Origin: Lachnospiraceae bacterium
GTDB taxonomy: Bacteria > Bacillota > Clostridia > Lachnospirales > Lachnospiraceae
Direction: 5' to 3'
NCBI GenBank assembly: GCA_015057825.1
Contig: SVDN01000013.1
Coordinates: forward strand, 1 to 64,000
Length of the DNA stretch: 64,000 bases
The translations under genes and the position numbers were made by a program. Positions 9,292 through 16,437 of the stretch are shown in pieces. How positions within the stretch are numbered: the first letter of the stretch is position 1; the number at the start of each line of letters is the position of its first letter. The notes under the pieces were generated by a model. The model did no database searches. It was given only the letters and a program-made list of their open reading frames with translations, and had not been told where the DNA came from.

Positions 9292-9322
9292 GAAGAGCTG
9301 TGTCTTTGGACACGGCTTATTC
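9292..9322 (+). terminator. Leader hairpin, possible attenuator
   Basis: A nine-base-pair stem (AGCTGTGTC / GACACGGCT) with a TTTG loop lies at 9296-9317, can be extended by GAA/TTC, and is followed by the T-rich tail TTCTTTTATAC. It sits between the candidate promoter and the SD (GGAGG, 9331-9335) of the first gene. It could be an intrinsic terminator in the leader, hence an attenuator, or an mRNA stabiliser. No known riboswitch consensus was recognised upstream of it. Confidence 0.4.
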
Positions 9323-9340
9323 TTTTATACGGAGGTTTTT

Positions 9341-9595
9341 ATGGAAACACGCGTAGCTGTTATCAGTATTATTATCGAAAATCCCGAATCCGTGGGAGAA
9401 ATGAACGAACTCTTACATCAATACAGTAAATATGTTATCGGCAGAATGGGAATACCTTATCGTGAAAAAAACATAAGCATAATCAGTATTGCCATTGATG
9501 CACCCCAAGATGACATCAGCGCTTTATCGGGAAAAATAGGAAAGTTGAAAGGTGTAAGTTCAAAAACCGCTTACTCTAATCTCATATCGAAATGA
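9341..9595 (+). CDS. TM1266-like small protein (putative iron-hydrogenase system regulator family)
   Basis: An 84-residue protein starting at ATG 9341, six bases after GGAGG. An upstream GTG at 9290 would extend it, but it lies inside the leader hairpin and lacks an SD. The core motif is YVIGRMGIPYREKNISIISIAID, given here as GRMGIPY plus ISIAID. This matches the ACT/ferredoxin-like fold of the TM1266 family, which I recall as accompanying [FeFe]-hydrogenase maturation genes. The same domain recurs at the C-terminus of the ABC ATPase two genes downstream. The stop overlaps the permease start (ATGA). The role is unknown; a small-ligand or redox sensor is an inference. Confidence 0.75.
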   Translation: METRVAVISIIIENPESVGEMNELLHQYSKYVIGRMGIPYREKNISIISIAIDAPQDDISALSGKIGKLKGVSSKTAYSNLISK

Positions 9596-10611
9596 AAACA
9601 AGAAAAATAGGAGTTTTAAAGCTCCATTGGAAAATATTATTAATAATAATGCCCATTGCCGCTCTATTTATTGCACTTTGCATCGGCAGAATAAACATTA
9701 GTCCATCGGAAGTTTTTGATACGATTATGAGCAAATTTTCATCCGATTATGAAGTTTCTCAAATCATGTACAAAACCATTTGGACAATCAGAATGCCGCG
9801 TATTTTACTTGCAATATTGGTAGGTGCCGGGCTTTCTTGCGCCGGTTGCGCATTTCAAAGTCTCTTTGCAAATCCACTGGCAACTCCGGATACATTGGGT
9901 GTGGCCAGCGGATCCAGCTTTGGCGCGGCACTGGGAATACTTTTGGGACTCGGCATGGTAGGCATGCAGTTAACAAGCCTTGCTTTTGGCACCGTAGCCG
10001 TATTTTTAACCTGGCTTTCCGGCTCCGGAAAAGGTCGTGGTCTTGGCTCTATCGTACTCAGCGGTATTATGATAGGATCTTTGTTTACCGCTTTGGTATC
10101 TTTGGTTAAATTCGTTGCTGACGACGAATCCCAGTTGCCATCCATCACCTATTGGTTAATGGGAGGTTTGGATAAAGCCAATTACACTTCTTTATTATTC
10201 GGTGCTCCCGCAATAATAGCAGGCATTGTAATTATGTTTTTACTCAGATGGCGTATGAATCTTCTTCCTTTAAGCGATGACGAAGCAAAAGCCAGCGGCG
10301 TAAATATAAGACTATTAAGAATCATAATCATAATATGCGCAACTGCCATTACCGCTTCATGCATATCACTTTGCGGGCAAGTTGGCTGGGTAGGTCTTTT
10401 GATACCTCATATGTGCCGCATGGCATTCGGCGGTAATCATTTATCCATAATCCCCGCCTCCATCAGTTTTGGAGCCGTATTTATGATTGTGGTTGATACA
10501 ATTGCCAGAACCGCTACCGCCGCGGAAATTCCGGTTTCCATCTTAACGGCAATAGTAGGTGCACCTTTCTTTATTTTCCTTATGAGAAGAAATGGGAGGT
10601 GGCAGATTTGA
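9592..10611 (+). CDS. FecCD family ABC transporter permease
   Basis: A 339-residue protein with about nine to ten membrane segments. FecCD hallmarks are IRMPRILLAILVGAGLSCAG at residues 65-84, FANPLATPDTLGVASGSSFG near 91-110, and GWVGLLIPHMCR near 265-276. This family imports chelated iron, heme, cobalamin or related metal chelates. It starts within the stop of the TM1266-like gene and ends overlapping the start of the ATPase gene, so the three are translationally coupled. The binding protein is encoded at the end of the operon (15021-16160). Substrate unknown. Confidence 0.9.
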   Translation: MKTRKIGVLKLHWKILLIIMPIAALFIALCIGRINISPSEVFDTIMSKFSSDYEVSQIMYKTIWTIRMPRILLAILVGAGLSCAGCAFQSLFANPLATPDTLGVASGSSFGAALGILLGLGMVGMQLTSLAFGTVAVFLTWLSGSGKGRGLGSIVLSGIMIGSLFTALVSLVKFVADDESQLPSITYWLMGGLDKANYTSLLFGAPAIIAGIVIMFLLRWRMNLLPLSDDEAKASGVNIRLLRIIIIICATAITASCISLCGQVGWVGLLIPHMCRMAFGGNHLSIIPASISFGAVFMIVVDTIARTATAAEIPVSILTAIVGAPFFIFLMRRNGRWQI

Positions 10612-11669
10612 TACTTAAAGTAGAAAACGGAAACTTTGCTTATTCAAAAGGAGCAAACGTTTTAAATGATATAAATTTTGAAGTTAAGTCAGGGGAACTT
10701 CTTGCAATACTGGGTCCCAACGGCGTTGGAAAAACCACTCTTCTTCGCGCCCTTATGGGCATGCTTAAATGGAAAAGCGGTAAAAGCTACATAGACGGCG
10801 AAGACATTAAAAGCATGTCTCCAAAAATGCTTTGGAGCAAAATGGCTTATGTTCCTCAGGCCAAAAGCGCCAGCAGCGCCTATAGCGCTTTTGAAACGGT
10901 TTTACTTGGTAGAAGCAGCAAAATCGGTGTATTTAACGCTCCGCGAAAAATCGATTACGAAATTTGCGAAGAAATAATGGATAGTTTGGATATAGCCAAA
11001 TTAAAAGATAAAAAGTGCTCAAACATGAGCGGCGGCGAATTCCAAATGGTTTTAATCGCAAGAGCTCTGGCATCGGAACCGGAATTGCTTATCCTTGATG
11101 AGCCGGAATCCAATCTTGATTTTAAAAACCAATTGGTTGTATTGGACGCCATGACAAATCTGGTACACAAGAAAAATATGGCTTGCATTTTCAACACCCA
11201 CTACCCGGCTCACGCCCTGCAGCGTGCGGACAAATCACTTATTCTTACAAGAGGCGGTGTGTCTTACTTTGGCAATACCGCAAGCCTTGTTAACGAAGAT
11301 ATGATAAGAAAAGCATTTGGTGTTAATGCCGTTATCGGTGAAATCGAAACGGAAGGAAATGTGATGCAAAATGTTATCCCCCTTGATATCAATACAAATG
11401 ATACAAGCAGTTCTTTCGACAGTGATAAAAGAGCCATTGCGGGAATAACGATTATTTCTTCAACTAACGAAATGTATTCAAAAGTAAATACTATACTTCA
11501 TGATTACAACAGTTTACTTGTGGGACGTATGGGCCTTCCTTACAAAAAATTCGGCCTCTACATCATCAACATAACCTTAGACGGAACAGTCGGTGAAATA
11601 AACGATTTGTCGCAAAAGCTTGGTGTTTTGCCGGATGTAAACGTTAAAACGGTTTTTGCAAAAATATAA
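10608..11669 (+). CDS. ABC transporter ATPase (FepC-like) fused to C-terminal TM1266-like domain
   Basis: I start at TTG 10608, eight bases after GGAGG (10595-10599) and overlapping the permease stop (TTGA). GTG 10599 is an alternative that overlaps the SD itself. Residues 1 to about 240 form an ABC ATPase with Walker A GPNGVGKTT, signature NMSGGEFQMVLIARAL and Walker B LLILDEPESNLD, the usual FepC/BtuD type. After a linker, the last 80 residues repeat the TM1266-like fold of the first gene (LLVGRMGLPYKKFG, then INITLDG). Ordinary FepC proteins are about 255-270 residues, so the extension is the unusual part. It may let transport respond to the same signal as the small protein. The fusion is read directly; its role is inference. 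Confidence 0.9.
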   Translation: MILKVENGNFAYSKGANVLNDINFEVKSGELLAILGPNGVGKTTLLRALMGMLKWKSGKSYIDGEDIKSMSPKMLWSKMAYVPQAKSASSAYSAFETVLLGRSSKIGVFNAPRKIDYEICEEIMDSLDIAKLKDKKCSNMSGGEFQMVLIARALASEPELLILDEPESNLDFKNQLVVLDAMTNLVHKKNMACIFNTHYPAHALQRADKSLILTRGGVSYFGNTASLVNEDMIRKAFGVNAVIGEIETEGNVMQNVIPLDINTNDTSSSFDSDKRAIAGITIISSTNEMYSKVNTILHDYNSLLVGRMGLPYKKFGLYIINITLDGTVGEINDLSQKLGVLPDVNVKTVFAKI

Positions 11670-11706
11670 AATTTGGTTAAAATAGAATAATCGGAGGTTA
11701 TTATCA

Positions 11707-12462
11707 ATGATTAAAATAGCTGTTTACGGAAAAGGCGGTATCGGAAAATCCACTACCGTTTCAAATATTTCAGCCGCTCTTGCGGATATGGGTTACAAAG
11801 TAATGCAAATAGGTTGCGATCCAAAGGCCGATTCCACAATCAGCCTTCACGGTAAAGAAAAAGTAACAACCGTACTTGAGTTGGTTCACGACAAAAAAGA
11901 TGACTTTAGCCTTGATGATATGTTAACTATCGGATACAAAGGCGTTGTATGCGTTGAAGCCGGCGGTCCCACTCCGGGGCTTGGTTGTGCCGGACGCGGT
12001 ATAATTGCGGCTTTGGAAAAGCTTGAACAAAAAGGAGCCTACGAAAAATACAATCCGGACGTTGTTATCTATGATGTACTGGGCGACGTAGTATGCGGCG
12101 GTTTTTCAATGCCTATGCGCGGCGGCTATGCAGACAAAGTATTTGTTATCACATCAGGTGAAAACATGGCAATTCATGCCGCAGCAAACATAGCCTGTGC
12201 TATCGATAATTTCAAAGGTCGTGGTTATGCCGAGCTTGGTGGAATTATATTAAACAAAAGAAATGTTAAAAACGAAGAAGAAAAAGTCAAAGAATTGGCC
12301 GATGATATACATTCTTCCATTATCGGCACTCTTTCAAGAAGCGACAAGGTGCAGGATGCCGAAGAGCTTTGCAAAACCGTTGTGGAAGCTTTTCCTGACA
12401 GTGATATGGCCGATGAATACAGAACATTGGCAAAAAGCATTCTTGATATATGCAATAAATAG
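11707..12462 (+). CDS. NifH-like ATP-dependent iron-sulfur reductase
   Basis: A 251-residue NifH/BchL superfamily protein. The P-loop GKGGIGKST is at residues 8-16, the switch region GCDPKADST at 36-44, and the two [4Fe-4S] ligands are Cys94 (GLGCAGRG) and Cys130 ([13 protein letters not shown]). Arg97 corresponds to the nitrogenase ADP-ribosylation site. It is shorter than NifH of true nitrogenases (about 275-295). It should hydrolyse ATP to pass low-potential electrons to the next two gene products. SD GGAGGT before the ATG. No nifB, nifEN or other FeMo-cofactor genes are in the window, so nitrogen fixation is not implied. Confidence 0.92.
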   Translation: MIKIAVYGKGGIGKSTTVSNISAALADMGYKVMQIGCDPKADSTISLHGKEKVTTVLELVHDKKDDFSLDDMLTIGYKGVVCVEAGGPTPGLGCAGRGIIAALEKLEQKGAYEKYNPDVVIYDVLGDVVCGGFSMPMRGGYADKVFVITSGENMAIHAAANIACAIDNFKGRGYAELGGIILNKRNVKNEEEKVKELADDIHSSIIGTLSRSDKVQDAEELCKTVVEAFPDSDMADEYRTLAKSILDICNK

Positions 12463-12501
12463 TTAATCTTAAATCAGATTGTTAAAAAGAAAGGTATTGC
12501 A

Positions 12502-13830
12502 ATGTTAAAAAGTCTAAGAGATGACATTGAAAGAAATGATATAGAAATAGAAATCGCCAAAGCAAGCTTCCCCGCTCCTTTTAAATCGGGCCTTGAATAT
12601 TCGTCACCGGCAAGGGGCACCTGGAATATTGTCCATACAGGTATGCTTATACCCGAGGCTCATCAGATATTTGTCTGTGCTGCGGGCTGCCTTAGAGGCG
12701 TTGTTTTAACGGCAGCCGAAATGCATGCCGAAAAGCGATTTTCAACCGTCGAAATCAAAGAAAGCAACTTGCTTGACGGAGATTTGGAAGATTTGGTAAT
12801 CGAAGGCGTTACGGATATAATCAATAAATTGCCTAAACGTCCTCCGGCCGTTCTTGTTTATACAAGCTGTGTACATCATTTTACGGGCTGCGACCTGGAT
12901 ATGATATATGCGGAGCTTGCAAAGCGTTTTCCTGACATCGACTTTACGGATTGTTATATGAATCCAATAATGAGAAAAAGCGGTTTGACACCGGATCAAA
13001 TAATGCGAAGCCGATTGTATAAGCTTCTTAAAAAGCGCGAATTAAACGACAAATGCGTTGCGATTATCGGAAACGATTTACCTACTCTAAAATCAAGCGA
13101 ATTATTAAAGATTTTAAACGAAAACGATTTTAAAGTTCATGAAATAACCGATAAAAAAACTTATGCGGATTATCAGCAAATGGCAGAAAGTTCAATCTAC
13201 TTTTCTTACTATCCCGCAGCAAAAGCCGCAGGTGATTTAATGAGTGAACAACTGGGAGGAAAGCATGTTTATCTTCCTTTCAGCTATGACTATGATGAAA
13301 TCGATGCTTCTTTAAAACTGCTTTGTGACAGTTTAGGCATTGATATGCCGGACACAAGCAAAAAAAGAAAAGAATGCGATATGGCTTTAAAGGATTTAAA
13401 AGAACTTATAAAAGATAAAGAAATCGCAATAGATTACACATTTTGTCAAAGACCTTTAAGTCTTGCCATTATGCTTTTAAAAGCCGGAATGAATGTTAAA
13501 TATATATTTGCCGATTCCTTTACCGGTGAAGAAAAAAATGATTTTGACTACTTACAAAAAAATCATCCCGATTTGCTTCTCTTCCCTACGGTTCACGCAA
13601 AAATGCGTTTCTTTGCATCAAAAGAAGAAAGCGATATTTTGGCAGTGGGTCAAAAGGCTGCATATTTTACAAATACAAATCACTTCGTTAACGTGGTTGA
13701 AGGCGGAGGAATGTTTGGCTACGATGCCATAATTCAAAGCATTAACTATATGAAAGACGCTTACAATAATAAAAAAGATATGTGCAAACTTGTACAAATC
13801 AAAGGATTGGGGTGTGACTACTGCTCATGA
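12502..13830 (+). CDS. Nitrogenase component 1-like subunit (NifD/NifK family), larger
   Basis: A 442-residue member of the NifD/NifK/BchN-BchB superfamily. Candidate cluster ligands are Cys59 and Cys63 (FVCAAGCLRGVVLTAAEM), Cys123 (LVYTSCVHHFTGCD) and Cys130. The C-terminal region shows a typical superfamily ending (HFVNVVEGGGMFGYDA), then a terminal CDYC pair in the last six residues that may bind metal or form a disulfide. It lacks the Cys275/His442 FeMo-cofactor context of NifD as far as can be judged by eye. The stop overlaps the next start (ATGA), indicating a heteromeric partner made in fixed ratio. Likely a catalytic subunit reduced by the NifH-like protein; substrate unknown. Confidence 0.85.
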   Translation: MLKSLRDDIERNDIEIEIAKASFPAPFKSGLEYSSPARGTWNIVHTGMLIPEAHQIFVCAAGCLRGVVLTAAEMHAEKRFSTVEIKESNLLDGDLEDLVIEGVTDIINKLPKRPPAVLVYTSCVHHFTGCDLDMIYAELAKRFPDIDFTDCYMNPIMRKSGLTPDQIMRSRLYKLLKKRELNDKCVAIIGNDLPTLKSSELLKILNENDFKVHEITDKKTYADYQQMAESSIYFSYYPAAKAAGDLMSEQLGGKHVYLPFSYDYDEIDASLKLLCDSLGIDMPDTSKKRKECDMALKDLKELIKDKEIAIDYTFCQRPLSLAIMLLKAGMNVKYIFADSFTGEEKNDFDYLQKNHPDLLLFPTVHAKMRFFASKEESDILAVGQKAAYFTNTNHFVNVVEGGGMFGYDAIIQSINYMKDAYNNKKDMCKLVQIKGLGCDYCS

Positions 13831-14972
13831 AACAGACATCATCAATAATATCAACCTATTCGGCCGATGTATTCGGAGTCTGCTCCGCTCTTTACGAACT
13901 TGGCGGACTTGTGGTAATGCACGATGCCAGCGGTTGCAACTCAACATACAGCACTCACGACGAACCGAGATGGTACACAATGGACAGCATGGTATATATC
14001 TCCGCTTTATCGGAGATGGAAGCCGTTATGGGTGATGATAACAAATTAATCGAAGATATTACAGAAGCGGCCGAATCCTTGAAGCCAAAATTCGTTGCTA
14101 TTTGCGGAACGCCAATACCTGCCATGATAGGTTTTGATTTTGAAGCTGTTGCAAAAGTTTTGGAAGACAGGCTGAAAATTCCCGTTTTCGGCATTCCAAC
14201 AAGCGGCATGAATACTTACGTAAAAGGCGCAAATATGGCATTAAGTGCTTTTGCCGAAAGGATTCCGAAAGAAAATGTCAAGAAAACAATAATGCCGTCC
14301 ATGAATATACTGGGACTTACTCCCCTGGATTTTTCAATCAACGGACAAGCCGAATCCATCTGTAATTTTGCAAGTTCCTTAGACTTTGATATTATTTCCA
14401 AATGGACTATGGGAACCAGCTTCGAAGATATAGAAAAAAGCGGAAGTGCAAATATTAACCTTGTTGTCTCTTCCACCGGTTTGGAAGCCGCAAAGGTATT
14501 AAAAAAGCGTTTTGCCACACCATACGTTGTGGGAACCCCAATAGAGGGTATTTACAACGCTTTACTTGCGGATACGATAAAAAAAGTATATACGGACCCG
14601 GATTTTCCGGATTATGTTTGCAAATCCAACCTTCCGGGAGAAGATATTGTAGTTATAGGCGAAGCTATCACAAGCATTTCTTTAGCAAGCTCCATAGAAC
14701 TGGCCTGCGGCAAAGGTGTAAGAATCCTTTGTCCTACGGAAATAGACAAATATTATCTTCGAGACAAGGATAAAATAACTCCTTATGAAGATGATATACG
14801 CTCAGAGCTTACAAATGCCAAAATGATTATTGCAGATCCCCTTTATAAGGCAATCTGCCCGGACAGTGCAAAATTTATTCCTCTTCCAAGCGAAAGCTTC
14901 TCGGGAAGAATCTACAGGGATGAAATTCCGGATTTAACATCGGATTTCTCATATATAAAAAAATACTTATAA
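13827..14972 (+). CDS. Nitrogenase component 1-like subunit (NifK/NifD family), smaller
   Basis: A 381-residue second component 1-type subunit. Three cysteines sit where P-cluster or [4Fe-4S] ligands occur in the family: Cys19 (VFGVCSALYELGG), Cys37 (HDASGCNSTYSTHDEPRW) and Cys93 (AICGTPIPAMIG). The middle stretch strongly recalls NifK and BchB/N N-termini. It is shorter than NifK (over 450). The gene starts four bases inside the end of the larger subunit. Two component 1-type subunits plus one NifH-like protein give the H2-D-K architecture of BchLNB, of methylthio-alkane reductase and of true nitrogenase; the adjoining importer sets this system apart. Confidence 0.85.
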   Translation: MKQTSSIISTYSADVFGVCSALYELGGLVVMHDASGCNSTYSTHDEPRWYTMDSMVYISALSEMEAVMGDDNKLIEDITEAAESLKPKFVAICGTPIPAMIGFDFEAVAKVLEDRLKIPVFGIPTSGMNTYVKGANMALSAFAERIPKENVKKTIMPSMNILGLTPLDFSINGQAESICNFASSLDFDIISKWTMGTSFEDIEKSGSANINLVVSSTGLEAAKVLKKRFATPYVVGTPIEGIYNALLADTIKKVYTDPDFPDYVCKSNLPGEDIVVIGEAITSISLASSIELACGKGVRILCPTEIDKYYLRDKDKITPYEDDIRSELTNAKMIIADPLYKAICPDSAKFIPLPSESFSGRIYRDEIPDLTSDFSYIKKYL

Positions 14973-15020
14973 AATATTGATGTTTATAGTATTTAAAGTA
15001 AACGAAAAGAGGTATCTAAT

Positions 15021-16160
15021 ATGAAAGAAAAGATTATCAAAGTTGTCAGTCTTATGCTTGTTCTCGTGATGGTTTTATCACTTGCGGCATGTGATGGCAA
15101 AAACTCATCTTCTGACGCAGAAGATACAACACAAGCAGACGGAACACATGTAATTGTTGACCATCTTGACAATGAAGTTGAAGTTCCGAATCAAGTTGAT
15201 AAGGTAGTTGTTTGCGGAGTTTACCCGCTTCCAAGCGTACTCACAATCTTCTTTGATTCAGCGGATAAAATCGTAGGTATGCCTGCACCTAGTATGACTG
15301 CAGCACAAAACAGTCTTCTTGGCGAGTTATATCCTGAAATCTTAAATGCCAAAACCGATTTTATCGATGGTTCAACTATCAACATAGAAGAACTTATGAA
15401 ACTCGAACCGGATGTTGTTTTCTACGGTGCATCCGAACCTGAAGTTGGCGAACAGCTTACAAATGCCGGCTTTACCGCCGTTGCCGTTTCCGTTAACAAA
15501 TGGAACTACGATGCCATTGAAACTCTCAACCATTGGATTGAGCTTCTTAGCGAAATATTCCCTGAAAACGACAAGACAGACATTGTTGCCGACTACTCAG
15601 ACAAAGTTTACAAAATGGTTCAGGACAGAGTTAAAGACCTTTCTGATGAAGAACGCGCCAATGCATTCTTCCTTTTCAAATATGACGACACTACAATGAT
15701 GACCAGCGGCGAAAACTTCTTCGGTCAGTGGTGGTGCGATGCCATCGGTGCAAAAAATGTTGCCAATGAGCTTAAACAAGACAATCAGGTAGCTGTTTCC
15801 ATGGAACAGGTTTATGCTTGGAATCCTGACCTTATCTACATCACAAACTTTACTCAGGCTAGTCCTGATGATCTTTACAACAACGCTTTTGCGGCTGATG
15901 ACTGGAGCCCTATTACTGCGGTTGCAAATCACAATGTTTACAAAATGCCGCTTGGTATGTACAGAAGCTACACTCCGGGTGTTGATACTCCTATCACTCT
16001 TATGTGGCTTGCTAAACAGGCTTATCCTTCACTTTTCGAGGATATTGATATTACGGAAGAAACGGTTAAATACTACAAAGAAGTGTTTGGCGTTGATTTG
16101 ACAAACGAACAGGCTGAAAAGATCTTTGCACCTGTAAAAGATGCGGCTGCGGGATTTTAG
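15021..16160 (+). CDS. ABC transporter substrate-binding lipoprotein (FepB/BtuF-like)
   Basis: A 379-residue lipoprotein with a signal peptide ending in the lipobox LSLAAC (Cys at residue 24), an acidic linker, then a type III periplasmic-binding-protein fold. Landmarks are VEVPNQVDKVVVCGVYPLPS, INIEELMKLEPDVVFYGA and AWNPDLIYITNF. It completes the FecCD-type importer of this operon. Such proteins bind iron-siderophores, heme, corrinoids or other metal chelates. Trp/Trp/Cys (FGQWWCDAIGAKN) is a usual motif of the family near the interlobe region. SD AGAGGT before the ATG. The gene is followed by a long palindromic element that could also end transcription. Confidence 0.9.
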   Translation: MKEKIIKVVSLMLVLVMVLSLAACDGKNSSSDAEDTTQADGTHVIVDHLDNEVEVPNQVDKVVVCGVYPLPSVLTIFFDSADKIVGMPAPSMTAAQNSLLGELYPEILNAKTDFIDGSTINIEELMKLEPDVVFYGASEPEVGEQLTNAGFTAVAVSVNKWNYDAIETLNHWIELLSEIFPENDKTDIVADYSDKVYKMVQDRVKDLSDEERANAFFLFKYDDTTMMTSGENFFGQWWCDAIGAKNVANELKQDNQVAVSMEQVYAWNPDLIYITNFTQASPDDLYNNAFAADDWSPITAVANHNVYKMPLGMYRSYTPGVDTPITLMWLAKQAYPSLFEDIDITEETVKYYKEVFGVDLTNEQAEKIFAPVKDAAAGF

Positions 16161-16196
16161 GATATTATAATAAGCCCTCTATTTATTGGAAATTTA

Positions 16197-16426
16197 AAAA
16201 GGCACAAAATAAATATCAGATTATAAAGCTATCGTTTCATCAAGAAAAACATATAAAAATCGTTATACTTTCTCTCATGAGTTCGCAAACGTGACACATT
16301 CGCCATCGTGGCTCAGGTGTCACTAAAATGAACGTCCTGTTCATTTTTTGCTGACGCACAAAGATTTTTATTGTTTTTCTAAGATTTCACTTTATGCTTT
16401 ATAATCTGATATTTTTTGTGCCTTTT
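16197..16426. repeat. 230-base palindromic, MITE-like element
   Basis: The outer arms are near-perfect inverted repeats: 16197-16229 (AAAAGGCACAAAA...TTATAAAGC) and 16396-16426, pairing over 31 bases with a 2-3 base bulge. Complementarity continues imperfectly inwards (AAGAAAAACA...ATAAAAATC). The centre holds two further hairpins: GTGACAC...GTGTCAC around 16291-16323, and AAAATGAAC...GTTCATTTT around 16325-16347. No ORF is present. It lies exactly between convergent genes and could serve as a bidirectional terminator. Size and shape also fit a non-autonomous mobile element, but no target duplication was identified. Confidence 0.55.
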
Positions 16427-16437
16427 AGCATTTTCAA

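Noticed and set aside
9060-9340. Cobalamin, Moco or cyclic-di-GMP riboswitch upstream of the nitrogenase-like operon
   Set aside because: None of the conserved core sequences was found by reading. Only a single simple hairpin and palindromes are present.
8529-9340. tmRNA (ssrA) next to smpB
   Set aside because: Neither the conserved GGGG start and TCCACCA end nor an Ala-Ala tag frame was seen in the flanking sequence.
11707-14972. True nitrogen-fixing nitrogenase (nifHDK)
   Set aside because: The subunits are too short (251, 442 and 381 residues), and no nifB, nifE or nifN is nearby. The importer context is also different. Only the superfamily assignment is supported.
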